Positions 1-9,700 of a stretch of 64,000 bases of DNA are shown here, piece after piece. The stretch covers positions 1 through 64,000 of the forward strand of contig NOUX01000012.1 of NCBI GenBank assembly GCA_002245855.1, read 5' to 3'. Made by a program: the position numbers and the translations under genes. Below the pieces are notes generated by a model that was given only the letters and a program-made list of their open reading frames with translations, made no database searches and was not told where the DNA came from. Within the stretch, counting starts at the first letter, position 1. Each line of letters begins with the position of its first letter. Source of the stretch: Sphingobacterium cellulitidis (GTDB lineage Bacteria; Bacteroidota; Bacteroidia; Sphingobacteriales; Sphingobacteriaceae).

Positions 1-184
1 GCACATTTTCATTCAGACCGATACGCTTCAACAAAAAATTAAGCTTCATTTTTCCATTCATCTCACTTGCATCGAGCGGATAGTTTACGGCACCGATACA
101 CTCCGCAACGCCTTCCTTTACTTTGTTCTCATTGTAGTTGAAAATGCGGTGCATGGAATGCCCGGCCTTAATTACTGCAACCAT
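1..184 (-). CDS. Relaxase/mobilization nuclease, N-terminal part (runs off the left edge)
   Basis: The first 61 codons begin MVAVIKAGHSMHRIFNYN and continue through an ECIGAVNYP stretch. This is the opening typical of the relaxases carried by Bacteroidota mobilizable elements, which nick DNA at oriT and lead the strand into the recipient. The catalytic tyrosine/histidine region lies outside the window or cannot be judged from this piece. The ATG at 184 overlaps the end of mobC by 13 bp, so the two are almost certainly translated together. The family is recognised from the N-terminal motif and from the mobC neighbour; the exact subgroup is not determined. Confidence 0.72.
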   Translation of the reverse strand, partial: MVAVIKAGHSMHRIFNYNENKVKEGVAECIGAVNYPLDASEMNGKMKLNFLLKRIGLNENV

Positions 185-561
185 AATTCCAGCATTTTTT
201 TGATGTTGTTCCTGACTTCCTCCAACTTATTCTGCAACACTTTTTTCTCGACTTCATAGGTCAACAACCAGCTTTTAAATTCAGCAATCTGATGGAGCGT
301 ATGCAGCTTTTTTACTGCCTGATTGAAGTTGTTACCGACCGCATTCAGTTCGGTTTTCAGCTTCACCAGTTCTGTCATTACGTCATCCTGTGAACTGTTC
401 CGGAAGGTCATCACTAAGGGTTTATCAAAGAGGTTCCGGCGCACATATTCGCTCAGCTTGCGGCAGGTGGATGCCTTCCATTTTTTTTCAATTTTTGCAT
501 ACTCATCAGGCGTTAAACGGCAGATGATCCGCCGGGTTCTGTTTGTGTTTTTTCCTTCCAT
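172..561 (-). CDS. mobC: MobC-type mobilization accessory protein
   Basis: The 129-residue protein is basic at its N terminus (RTRRIICRLTPDEYAKIEK), followed by a region resembling a ribbon-helix-helix DNA-binding fold, then a helical half (DVMTELVKLKTELNAVGNNFNQAVKKLH) with the GNNxNQ motif of MobC relaxosome proteins. MobC proteins help the relaxase open and bind oriT. The ATG at 561 is chosen because an upstream in-frame extension reads like non-coding sequence and MEGKNTNRTRR matches the usual start. It overlaps the relaxase start by 13 bp, the standard mobC-relaxase arrangement. No coding gene is convincing between this start and the primase gene at 806; a 61-residue minus-strand frame at 603-788 is open but shows no family feature. 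Confidence 0.82.
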   Translation of the reverse strand: MEGKNTNRTRRIICRLTPDEYAKIEKKWKASTCRKLSEYVRRNLFDKPLVMTFRNSSQDDVMTELVKLKTELNAVGNNFNQAVKKLHTLHQIAEFKSWLLTYEVEKKVLQNKLEEVRNNIKKMLELWLQ

Positions 562-805
562 CACTAAATCTTTTATCACGTTTACAAACTGTATCAATCT
601 TATCATCCAGCAAAGCCATCGAGTTCCGAGATATGGGCTAAAATCCCGGTTGTATGACAACCGTTCATCTTGCCGATTGCAGGAACGATGCAATCTTTCA
701 GCCTTTTAAAAGTGTTAAAGCTGCTTTTAATCAGCACCGACAACTTTCTACAAAACTTTAAGGCGTTACAGGCAACCATTAAAGCCAATATCAGAAACCT
801 GTTAG

Positions 806-1711
806 CTATCTTAATTTTTGCCCTACATGTTTCTTCTGTGTTTTGCCGAAATTCATAACCCAGTGGTTGAGGTCTTTATGGTGCTGGTACAGGCTGCTTT
901 CATCTTTGTATTTCTCACTTAGCGAGAGTGCATAACGACTGTAATTTTGTCCGGTCTTGTCCCTGTCCAGATATAAGTGTACGGTAGCATGCTGCTCCAT
1001 AAAAGAGCGGGCTTTTTCAAAGAAGGAAACCGAGTTCAGCACTACAAAATCAAAGCGGTTGTCCGGCTCATTTTTATGGATGCTTTTGAAGGAGAGAAAA
1101 TCGGTAAAGCCTTCAAACACCACTGCTTCTTTGGTGCCATTGTCAAATGTGGTAATGCCCTTCGGTGAGCTGCTCGCCTTGAAGTAGGGATTACGGATCT
1201 CGTAACCGCCCTGGTCGTTTTTAAAACCGATGCCGTAATAGGTTTTATCGTTCAGCTCATACCTCAGTTCCCGGCAATATTTATCCGCTATGTCAAGAGC
1301 TATCCGGCGCTGGTCCAGGTAGCGCAATAAGGCATAGGAAGAAAGGGAAAAGTCGCTCAGGATTTTGATGCGATTTTCCCCCTGATCTAGTTGCAAATCC
1401 GGAGCATAAAAAAGAGGCTTTTGAAGAGAAAGGTTATCCTTCAACTGCTGAAGAAATTCGCCCACGGTGCAACCATGATATAGGATAGCAAAATCAATAA
1501 TGTTACCTCCCTTACCCAACCCGTGATCAAACCATTTGTTCAGTTTTCGATTGACTTTAAAGGACGGCGTTTTTTCCTCCCGCAAAGGAGAGAGATACCA
1601 AAAATCAAGGTTCCTGATTTTTGATGGTTGGTGCCCTAACTCGGATAGGTAATTAACCATATCCATTTCTTTCACTTCGCTGATGGACAGCCTGCTGGTT
1701 CTGAAATCCAT
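806..1711 (-). CDS. Toprim/CHC2-like primase-related protein of mobile elements
   Basis: The 301-residue protein has a DNA-primase-like N-terminal half with LSPLREEKTPSFKVN and WFDHGLGKGGNIIDFA, the fold-defining motifs of the CHC2 region but without its zinc-binding cysteines. A Toprim domain follows, with EGFTDFLS (conserved Glu) near residue 205 and LYLDRDKTG (DxD) near residue 245. Such proteins are regular cargo of Bacteroidota mobilizable transposons, where they probably prime replication of transferred single strands. It lies upstream of mobC and the relaxase on the same strand. All expected Toprim acidic residues are present, so it is probably active. Confidence 0.85.
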   Translation of the reverse strand: MDFRTSRLSISEVKEMDMVNYLSELGHQPSKIRNLDFWYLSPLREEKTPSFKVNRKLNKWFDHGLGKGGNIIDFAILYHGCTVGEFLQQLKDNLSLQKPLFYAPDLQLDQGENRIKILSDFSLSSYALLRYLDQRRIALDIADKYCRELRYELNDKTYYGIGFKNDQGGYEIRNPYFKASSSPKGITTFDNGTKEAVVFEGFTDFLSFKSIHKNEPDNRFDFVVLNSVSFFEKARSFMEQHATVHLYLDRDKTGQNYSRYALSLSEKYKDESSLYQHHKDLNHWVMNFGKTQKKHVGQKLR

Positions 1712-1791
1712 AACTCACTTTTTCGTTAAACACTTTCAGTATTGTCATACGAAGTTAGGCAGCGTGTATCTATTATACCTATCCAGACTAA

Positions 1792-1805
1792 ATTTTGGGT
1801 AGGAT
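1792..1805. repeat. 14-bp repeat, copy 1 (ATTTTGGGTAGGAT)
   Basis: The same 14 bases recur at 2513-2526. This copy lies about 80 bp upstream of the primase start, between it and radC. It could be an operator shared by the two genes of the element, or simply a relic of duplication. Confidence 0.4.
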
Positions 1806-1825
1806 AACATAAAGCCAAAAAAGGG

Positions 1826-2296
1826 CTAAAAAAGCCCTTCATCCTTGAATGAATAATATCCGTCCGGGGTCATAATCAGATGATCCAACACCCGGACATC
1901 GAGTAACTTTCCTCCTTCATCTATTTTGCGTGTCAGGTTAATATCGGCCTGGCTGGGCTTTAGGTTGCCTGAGGGATGGTTGTGGCTGAGGATTATTCCT
2001 GAAGCATTTGCTTTTAATGCGGCTGAAAAGATGAGTTTGGGATCGGCTACCGTCCCGGCCACGCCGCCGGTAGACAGTTCGTAAATACCCAAGACACGGT
2101 TAGCGGTGTTCATCAGGAGTATCTTGAACTGTTCTACAAATTCAATCTTGTTTTCATCCCAGCTTTGGAGTAAAACTTCATAAGCTGTTTTTGAGGAAGT
2201 AATTTTGGGCCTAAGTGAAGGTTTAACGATAGACCGGTATACCAGTTCGACTTCCGCTACCTGATACAAGTGCTGGGTGTTAATAACGCTTTCCAT
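1826..2296 (-). CDS. radC: RadC/JAB-domain protein
   Basis: The 156-residue protein has the full JAMM metal-binding motif (SHNHPSGNLKPSQAD, near residues 112-126) preceded by the conserved MNTANRVLGIYELSTGGVAGT strand region. RadC-like JAB proteins are abundant on Bacteroidota mobile elements; despite the name their biochemical role is uncertain, and a part in DNA processing or anti-restriction is often proposed. The ATG at 2296 (MESVINTQHLYQVAEVEL) is used because it matches the family start. The frame stays open to 2503, but that extension is Arg/His-rich and unlike the family. It lies upstream of the primase on the same strand. Confidence 0.9.
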   Translation of the reverse strand: MESVINTQHLYQVAEVELVYRSIVKPSLRPKITSSKTAYEVLLQSWDENKIEFVEQFKILLMNTANRVLGIYELSTGGVAGTVADPKLIFSAALKANASGIILSHNHPSGNLKPSQADINLTRKIDEGGKLLDVRVLDHLIMTPDGYYSFKDEGLF

Positions 2297-2343
2297 AATT
2301 GATACATTTAAGTGAGTGAAAAATGAATTATGGTGCGCTCTGC

Positions 2344-2450
2344 GGCAGGTGGCTAGCAAGTCCAAAAAGCAACGCAATAAAAGATGGGTTTGTGCGGTAG
2401 CTGCGTGTTTATGGCGGAATTTTTTGGTACGCTCCCGAAGCCACCTTGCC
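2344..2450. repeat. Inverted repeat in the radC leader
   Basis: GGCAGGTGGCT at 2344-2354 and AGCCACCTTGCC at 2439-2450 are complementary over 11 pairs with one bulged base, enclosing about 84 bases. The stretch is richer in G+C than the flanks and lies just upstream of the radC start. It may fold in the leader RNA or be a DNA site of the element; function unknown. Confidence 0.35.
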
Positions 2451-2512
2451 GAACTTTGTGCCGGGATACATGCTTGATAAAAATTTGACATTACGGGAAA
2501 CATCCCGACCAG

Positions 2513-2526
2513 ATTTTGGGTAGGAT
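2513..2526. repeat. 14-bp repeat, copy 2 (ATTTTGGGTAGGAT)
   Basis: Identical to the sequence at 1792-1805 and in the same orientation. It lies upstream of the radC leader, so each of the two element genes has one copy on its 5' side. Confidence 0.4.
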
Positions 2527-2624
2527 TCCAAAGGGCTTAATCGTTAATTTTGTAAAGTGAGATTGTAATCAGCCTGCCTTCCAGTAGGCGCAAAAAGTGG
2601 AGTTATGATGACAACAAATGATTT

Positions 2625-2726
2625 AGCCAATAGGCTATTAGCTTGCTGGAATACTTATTTATGAGCAGCCTCAATTACAATAGCCCGCCTGTTAAAGTCA
2701 TCAATGATATCCAGTGCCTTGTACGG
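2625..2726 (-). pseudogene. Fragment of an IS3-family transposase (integrase core)
   Basis: Read on the minus strand, the piece gives PYKALDIIDDFNRRAIVIEA, which matches the 'vIDDfnRe.l.IE' strand around the first catalytic Asp of IS3-type DDE transposases. A stop codon follows at 2655-2657. Only about 35 codons are recognisable and no ends were found. It joins directly onto the broken FecR fragment, suggesting the transposon landed in or beside that gene and has since decayed. Confidence 0.55.
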
Positions 2727-2739
2727 GCTTATTGGTTAA

Positions 2740-2984
2740 TACATTGCTACTCCACTTTCCGGACCATACACTCCATTTGCAACTGGTCCGCATAGCGACC
2801 AGAATCTCCCGGGATCGTTGCGGATCCAAACGCTGTTTTCTATCGTTCGGACTGTCAAATTCTTGCGAAAGATCATCCTCTAAGAGGAATGATGCCTATA
2901 CAGGTCCTCCAACAGCTGTCGCTGTTGTTTCCAGTTCAGTTTCCCTGCCCAAAATGCTTCAATAGCTTTACGCATTTGCTTCAT
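2740..2984 (-). pseudogene. Broken FecR-type anti-sigma factor, N-terminal remnant
   Basis: An ATG at 2984 starts a 34-codon frame (MKQMRKAIEAFWAGKLNWKQ...LLEDLYRHHSS) ending in TAG. A shift of one frame restores an open stretch, EDDLSQEFDSPNDRKQRLDPQ and onward, consistent with the cytoplasmic N-terminal helices of FecR anti-sigma factors. The transmembrane, FecR and DUF4974 parts are missing; the reading ends where the IS3 fragment starts. It follows the broken sigma gene in the usual sigma-FecR order. Confidence 0.5.
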
Positions 2985-3034
2985 ATTCACGCTTAATGCC
3001 AAGGGATATTGAAAAAGGGAATGCTTTTTCTAGT

Positions 3035-3663
3035 TTAGGAACTGTGAAGAAATTTTAAACTGAGAATCAATAGGAAAGATTGCTGTCCAGCACGCCCATT
3101 AACAGCACGGTAAATCCCCACAGCATAGGGATATTGGGTAGCAACATATGTTCGTATCGCTTTGTTGGATTACTTAAGGTAATGGCTGACGGATGCAGCC
3201 GAGATGCCTAATTCCGCTGCCACCTCCTCTTTAGACCAGCCTTCAAACCGGTGTAGCCGAAAAGTCTCATGTTTTCGGTGAGGCAAAACTTTTACGGCCT
3301 CCTCAAGCAATGTGACCTGCTGTTCGAAAAGTTGTCCCTCAAACCCATCGCTTTGCTCAGCAACTTCAAAGGAGTACTCGCCAACAAATAAAACTATTTC
3401 TCTGAGTTTCTTTTTTAGAAATGTCATTGAGTGTTATAGCTCACCACAAACAGCCAACCAGTGGGATCTGTCGGAATGAATTTTTGCCGGGTTCTGCCAC
3501 AACGATATAAATACATCCTATAAGATTTCTTCGGCATTATGCGGTGAAATAACAAATTTCAGTATGATTGAATAGCCCGGTTGGTTATAACGTTAATAGA
3601 GCAGGTTAAATGCGTCTGTATGTACCTGAGCCAATCGAATCACTTCTTCAGTTTCGGTACATT
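3035..3663 (-). pseudogene. Decayed ECF RNA polymerase sigma factor
   Basis: Joining three frames on the minus strand gives a complete ECF sigma factor: IRLAQVHTDAFNLLY, then a stop, then RYNQPGYSIILKF and HNAEEIL, then a stop, then DVFISLW (region 2), PTGWLFVVSYNTQ, then LPHRKHETFRLHRFEGWSK and AAELGISAASVSHYL (region 4), and finally SKAIRTYVATQYP after another frameshift. At least two stops and two or three frame changes make it non-functional. It is followed by a FecR remnant, so a sigma/anti-sigma pair died here, next to the intact pair that starts at 4775 in the opposite direction. Confidence 0.75.
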
Positions 3664-4748
3664 AATTGCAGGTGTAGATTTTAGCATCAACCCTTTCCAA
3701 GTTGTCTGAATTTTTAGAACAAATCTATAATAAAATCTAACGGATCTCTGTATAGAGCGTATTATCAAATTGTTATTTCTTATATCAAAAGTAGGATCAA
3801 TATTCGTTTTCCTCTCTCAGTTAAAGGTCAATATTTCATTTGGTTTCGTGAAGCTCCCTATGCTCCGGAATCTTCAAGTTTTCATAGCGATTCTGTACAC
3901 TGATTTTTAATGTGATAACCAATAAACTGCAAAGTCCCAAAAGAAGGCGAAGTATGTTGGGAATCTATAGACTCTTTTCAACATTATTAGATCGAACATG
4001 TCCTAAAAATTGATCTATGGAAATTGGTGGATGATCCGTATGTTTTAGGAAAACCAATTGATAAAAATGCGAATTCGTACAATTTCACTAAACATAATAG
4101 GAGACCTTTGTTATAGTTAGTCGAATGTTCAAATCGAACAGGAAAGGGAAAAGATTATTTATGGTGAAATATTTACCTGCTGCACAACTGAAAATTTAAA
4201 ACAAGAGGCTATTTAATTAGATATATCATTCTGTTTCAAGGCCTTGAGAATTCGAACTACTTAAAGTATAATTAATTTGTTGAGAAATGTTCGAGCCAAT
4301 TATTTCTAATTCTAGATCCAGGCCTTTGATGGATTTAATTTCATGCATCCTTTCTCATTAAGATATTGCTGTAGTCATAATACTTTTTGGATTTTATTCC
4401 AACTTCAAATCTATCAAAACATAAATTTAAAAGGTTCTTTATTGTCGATGGGTTAAAGAAATCTTTGCAATGATTGTTGTTTTAATTTTAATCCATCAAT
4501 TGTTTGATTCCCCATGAGGAGAAAAAATCTCTACCAAATATTCGATTCAATTAGTGGAGGCACGGGGGAATTGTACCTGATAAAAAGTGGATAAAAGTGA
4601 TCAACATAATGCATCATTGACCTTAGTTATCCAAAAAACACCATTGCTTGTTTTTGGGAAACAAAAACAAATAAACATTTTCATTTTCAAAAGGGCTTTG
4701 ATAATGAATTCTTAACTAATGCTTAACAAGGCGTTTACAGTAGCTAGG
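3664..4748. other. Gene-free AT-rich region of about 1.1 kb
   Basis: No open frame with recognisable content was found on either strand and no convincing RNA gene. The stretch is AT-rich with many stops in all frames, like decayed coding sequence. The last part holds the promoter region of the sigma gene at 4775. Confidence 0.5.
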
Positions 4749-4756
4749 TAACTTTG
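4749..4756 (+). promoter_or_regulatory. Candidate Bacteroidota -7 promoter element TAACTTTG
   Basis: TAACTTTG fits the Bacteroidota housekeeping -7 consensus TAnnTTTG. Transcription would start about 6 bases downstream, near 4762, which leaves a leader of roughly 13 bases before the ATG at 4775. It also argues against the upstream in-frame TTG at 4754, which lies inside the box. No clear TTTG -33 box was seen at the expected distance. Confidence 0.55.
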
Positions 4757-4774
4757 CAAAACAATACTGTAGAT

Positions 4775-5362
4775 ATGACGCAACATCCTAAAAATATTTC
4801 TGATGAAGAATTTGTGGCATTTCAAAACGGTGATTCGTTAATTTTTCGAAAGGTATTTGATCAATATCAAGCCATACTGTGTCGATTTGCCTTTTCATTC
4901 TGTAAAGATGAGGAAATTGCCCGGGATGCCGTACAGGAAAGTTATGTTAAATTGTACCAAAGTAGAAATGACTTGGATGGTCCGGGGGCTATCTATCCCT
5001 TTCTTTTTGTGATTATCAAACGTCACCTATTTCGGGTATTTCGCCGGTCGGTGGTAGAAGCAAAATATAGGAAGGAATTTACTGATAATTGGAAGGAGGA
5101 AAGCAGTTCTACTCAGGAGGAGCTAACAGCTAAAGATTTGCAATCGGCATTGGAAAGTTTGTTGCTACATTTGCCAGAAAAACAAAGGAAAGTTTTTCAA
5201 CTCAATAAATTGGACGGATATTCTTATCTAGAAATTGCCAAGGAAATGGGTATCTCCAAAAATACTGTAAAGAATCAGGTCGTTTCAGCTTCCAAAAAGC
5301 TCAAGTTGAACCTGTTTCGGATCTATCAGTTTGTTTTTTTATTTTTTTTTATATCCCAATAG
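4775..5362 (+). CDS. ECF RNA polymerase sigma factor (FecI-like)
   Basis: The 195-residue protein has sigma region 2 (FDQYQAILCRFAFSFCKDEEIARDAVQESYVKLY, about residues 28-65) and region 4 (LPEKQRKVFQLNKLDGYSYLEIAKEMGISKNTVKNQV, about residues 130-170), as expected of an ECF sigma factor. It directs RNA polymerase to the genes of its own locus when released by the FecR protein encoded next. ATG 4775 is preferred to TTG 4754 because the latter lies in the promoter box. The C-terminal tail (YQFVFLFFFISQ) is unusually hydrophobic for this family. It is the first gene of the sigma-FecR-SusC-SusD-enzyme series. Confidence 0.9.
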   Translation: MTQHPKNISDEEFVAFQNGDSLIFRKVFDQYQAILCRFAFSFCKDEEIARDAVQESYVKLYQSRNDLDGPGAIYPFLFVIIKRHLFRVFRRSVVEAKYRKEFTDNWKEESSSTQEELTAKDLQSALESLLLHLPEKQRKVFQLNKLDGYSYLEIAKEMGISKNTVKNQVVSASKKLKLNLFRIYQFVFLFFFISQ

Positions 5363-5409
5363 TCTTTTTTCCTTAATAAGGTAATTATAGTTAAAAGACC
5401 ACTATTATA

Positions 5410-6606
5410 TTGGAAAAGGAAGAACTCTATTTTTTGGTAAAGCATTACCGGGACAATACAATTTCAAATCAAGATTTAAAAAAACTCAAGGATTATCTTC
5501 GTTCGGATTCTTCGAACGACCTCTTGGATTTGGTTATTTTCGAGCTTGCGGAAAAGGATCCATTAGAATGGAAGGGAAAGGAAGGAAATGATCATCTGTT
5601 TGGATCGATCCAAGGGAAACTAAATGCACAAAACCAAAAGAAACTTTTGGATCGAGTTAAAACTTTAAACTTTATTCGAACAGTGGCAGCCCTGTTTGCG
5701 TTGGTAGGAAGTGCATTTCTATTAACAAAGTCCAATTGGGTAAAGGAATTGCCGAATGATTCGTATACTATTTCTCAAGATTGGTCCAAAATTGCACCAG
5801 GAAAGAGTAAGGCAAAGATTGTTCTGGAAAATGGCCAAGAAATCGATCTGGAAGATCTCCCTGCCAATAAAACTTTGCAAATGGATGGTTATTCCCTTGT
5901 AAAAAATGATCAAGGCGAAATTTCTTATTTTATAGATGGAGAATCGAATATTCGAACTGATTTATACAATACCATTATTGTTCCCAAAGGCGGCGAATAT
6001 AAATTGAATTTACCAGATGGTAGTCAAGTCTGGTTAAATGCAGCTAGCAACCTGAAATATCCGATTAATTTTGGAAAGGAAAGTAGAAAGGTGGAACTCA
6101 CAGGAGAGGCTTATTTTCATGTGGTCAAAAAATTGGCTGGGGCTCGAAAATTACCATTTATAGTACTTAGTGGAGAACAAGAACTTGAAGTACTTGGAAC
6201 TCAATTTAATCTAAATACCTTCTCTAATAAAATTAAAACCACATTAGTCGAAGGAGCTGTTCAACTGAGATTTTCAGGGGGAAAACAGCAACAACTATCA
6301 CCTAATCAGCAGGCTGTTTTTAACCCGAGTTCTGAAAAGCTTGAAGTTGAAAATGTAAATACATATTACAGTATGGCATGGAAAGAGGGTGCCTTTGCTT
6401 TTGATAATGCACCCCTAGAGGACGTTTTGGGAAGTTTGTCAAGGTGGTATAATGTTTCTTTTGATTATAACATAAACAAGAAGTCTCCCCACTTCACAGG
6501 TTCTATCTCTCGATATGATTCCATTGAAAAATTATTAGAATTGATCGAAATAACTAACAGTGTAAAATTTGAAATTAAGGGAAGGAGGATTATGGTCTCT
6601 GGATAG
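5410..6606 (+). CDS. FecR-family anti-sigma factor/signal transducer
   Basis: The 398-residue inner-membrane protein has a cytoplasmic anti-sigma segment (about residues 1-85), one transmembrane helix (about 88-106, FIRTVAALFALVGSAFLL), a periplasmic FecR domain (about 189-290, containing LPDGSQVWLNAASNLKYP) and a C-terminal DUF4974/STN-like domain (about 329-398). It should hold the upstream sigma factor inactive until the STN domain of the loaded outer-membrane receptor touches its periplasmic part. No ATG is available; TTG at 5410 is the best start, 47 bp after the sigma stop. Confidence 0.92.
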   Translation: MEKEELYFLVKHYRDNTISNQDLKKLKDYLRSDSSNDLLDLVIFELAEKDPLEWKGKEGNDHLFGSIQGKLNAQNQKKLLDRVKTLNFIRTVAALFALVGSAFLLTKSNWVKELPNDSYTISQDWSKIAPGKSKAKIVLENGQEIDLEDLPANKTLQMDGYSLVKNDQGEISYFIDGESNIRTDLYNTIIVPKGGEYKLNLPDGSQVWLNAASNLKYPINFGKESRKVELTGEAYFHVVKKLAGARKLPFIVLSGEQELEVLGTQFNLNTFSNKIKTTLVEGAVQLRFSGGKQQQLSPNQQAVFNPSSEKLEVENVNTYYSMAWKEGAFAFDNAPLEDVLGSLSRWYNVSFDYNINKKSPHFTGSISRYDSIEKLLELIEITNSVKFEIKGRRIMVSG

Positions 6607-6723
6607 CTCAACAAAATTTTTAGAAGACAAGTCGAATAATCAGGAGCGGTGTGGAACGCCCCTGATAACAATGATAACTATTAATAACGATTGTATTATA
6701 TAATAAAACAACCGAAAGGACAA

Positions 6724-9700
6724 ATGTATAAAAAAAATAATGTTTCAATACGTAGAGGAGTCCCATTTCCTCAAATCAACAGGTACTTAACCATGAAATT
6801 ATCTCTAGTTTTACTGTTTGCCAGTACCCTTCAGGTAGGAGCAATGAGCTTCGGTCAAACAATTACCATTAAAAGGAAAAATTTGGGGATGGGAGAGGTT
6901 CTGCAAGAAATTCAGAAACAAAGTGGCTTTCATATTTTTTATGATACAGCTCTTATACCATCCGATTTGAAATTGTCTGTGGATATGAATGGAGTTTCGC
7001 TCCAGTACGCCCTTACTACAATTTTGTCCAGGTATAATATTGATTATCGCATAGTCGATAAAAATGTGATATTAAAAGCCGGAAAAAATGGATCTAATGG
7101 TGCAATTGAGAAAAAGGAACTTTCACAAGCCCAACAACAGATAGTAGAAGGAATTGTGAAAGATGCTAATGGCCAAGTTTTGATAAACGTCACCGTCACT
7201 GAAAAAGGTACCATCAATAGTACCATCACGGATGAATTCGGTCGATTTCAATTACACGTTTCTAAGAATCCCACAGAGTTGGTGTTTACTTACGTGGGGT
7301 TTCAACGGAATGAAATCAAGGTGGATTCAAAAAATAATGTTGTTGTAGAAATGCAACCCTTGATAACCGAGATGGACGAAGTTGTTGTGGTTGGTTACGG
7401 AACCCAACGTAGGAGCGATCTTACGGGTTCTGTTTCGAGTATCAAATCAGAGCAGTTGAACAAAGCTCCTATTGGGCAATTATCCAATTCATTGCAAGGA
7501 TTGGCTTCTGGCTTGGAAATCGTATCGGGTGGGGGGTCACCTGCGGAGGAACCGAGTATTCAGATTCGAGGGACAGGTAGCATAAATTCATCCAATCCCC
7601 TGATTGTCATCGATGGGGTACCCTCAGGCAAGTTGTCTGATATTAATCCGAATGATATTGAGCAGATTGAAGTACTCAAAGATGCTTCCTCTGCTGCTAT
7701 CTATGGTACTCGTGCGGCCAATGGTGTTATTTTAGTTACCACCAAACGAGGTAAATTAGGACAAACTACCCAATATAACGTGAACCTCTATTCAGGAATT
7801 ACCCAAGTAAACAATAAATTAAACCTTTTGGGTGCTGAGGATTTAGTCATGCTTAAAAACGAAAGGTATACAAATGATGGAATTTCTGGAAATACTTTTT
7901 GGGCAGATTCGTTTTATTCGGTTAACCGCACCGATTGGCAGGAGGAACTTTTTAATACAGGGCGTTTGGAAAATTTTGACTTGAGCATTCGAGGTGGTGG
8001 GGAGAAATCTTCCTATCTTACAAGTCTTGGTTACTATAATGAAAACGGAATAATGCTAAGTTCCAAATTTCAGCGAATTTCTGCTCGGATCAATTCCAAC
8101 CATGTGGTTTCTGATCGGTTAAAATTGGTGCAAAACCTTCAATATAGCTACAGAAATTGGTTTAGTCCATCTACTCAATCAGTATATAGTGGGGTGTTAT
8201 GGCAAGCTCTTCGTTTTAATCCTGCCATTGCTGTGAAAGATCAAGATGGGGAGTGGGGGTCAGCTTCTGCTAACAATGAATTGGGGGATATAAATAATCC
8301 GGTTTTTGAGTTATCCACCGAAGATCACAACAAGTATAACCACAATTTGCTTGCCTCGGTATCCTTGGAATATCAAATTTTAAACGGTTTAAAATTAAAA
8401 GGTAATGTTGGTTTTGATGGCAATATATACCAATCCAGGGATTTCTTCCCAAGTGTCCTTCAACAGATGCGAAGACGCAACGATGCTGAACTAAGCGTCA
8501 TGGATCAAAAAAAATACACCATCCTTGGAGAATCTTTTCTTGACTTTAATCGTGAATTCGGAAGTCACCAATTCAATGCAGTAGCGGGTGTTTCTATGCA
8601 ATCCAAAAATGGAAGTTTTCAAACGATAAAAAAAATAGCGTTTGCTGATGAAAGCCTCGATCAAATTGTCTTTGATAATGGATCGACCATGAATACCATT
8701 GTTGGGAATTATGATGTACCTCAAAAACTAGCCTCAGCCTTTGCCCGTGTGAATTATAGTTTTGCTAATAAATATTTATTAACGATGACTATGCGTACTG
8801 ATGGCTCCTCTAAGTTTATTTCAGGAAACCGTTGGGGTTATTTTCCCGGAATTTCAGCTGGGTGGCGTCTATCGGAAGAACCTTTCTTAAGAGACATTTC
8901 ATTTCTTCAGGAGTTGAAAATTAAAGGTGGATGGGGAATGTTGGGAAACCAGGAAGTAGCCGATTTGCAATACTTGACGATCATGAAAAGAAATATTGAT
9001 TATGGTAACAAATATACTTTTGGAACCCAACAAGTTGGGGGGTCACGTATTACTAGTTTGGCCAATCCGTTTATTACATGGGAGAAAACAGCCATAACCA
9101 ACTTAGGGTTTGATGCTGTTTTGTTCAATGGAAATTTAAGTGCAGGTGTGACCTGGTTTGACAAGAAAACAACCGATATGCTTATCCCGGCCGTAGTTAT
9201 GGGTACAGCGGGACGTGCTAGAATTCCTGATTCAAATATTGGTGAGATGCGAAATCATGGGTGGGAGATTGAACTAGGCCATACTAAGCAGTATCCAAAT
9301 GGTTTGGTCTACAATTTAGGGTTAAATGCAACTTTCTTGAAAAATAAGGTTACCAGATTATATGGTAACAATAATTATATGGGATCGGTCTTCTACGGAC
9401 GTCAATCGCAAGAAATCTCACGAACGTATGAAAACATGCCTCTTGCTTCGTTTTTTGGATGGCGTACAGATGGTCTATATCAAAATCAGGGAGAGATCGA
9501 TAATGACCCTAACCTAGCTAATGATGAACGTAGAGGAGATATTAAACCAGGTGATGTACGATTTGTGGACATTAACCAAGATGGTCAGATCGATGAAAAC
9601 GACAGGGAATTTTTAGGAGATCCTAATCCAGATGCCATCTTGGGATTGCAATTGGGAGTAGGTTATAAAGGATTGATGTTACACGCCAATGTAACGGGTA

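Noticed and set aside
323..709. 128-residue plus-strand frame opposite mobC
   Set aside because: It lies wholly opposite the well-supported mobC gene and shows no family feature.
603..788. 61-residue minus-strand frame between primase and mobC
   Set aside because: Open and on the right strand, but short, with no family feature and overlapping the upstream extension of mobC.
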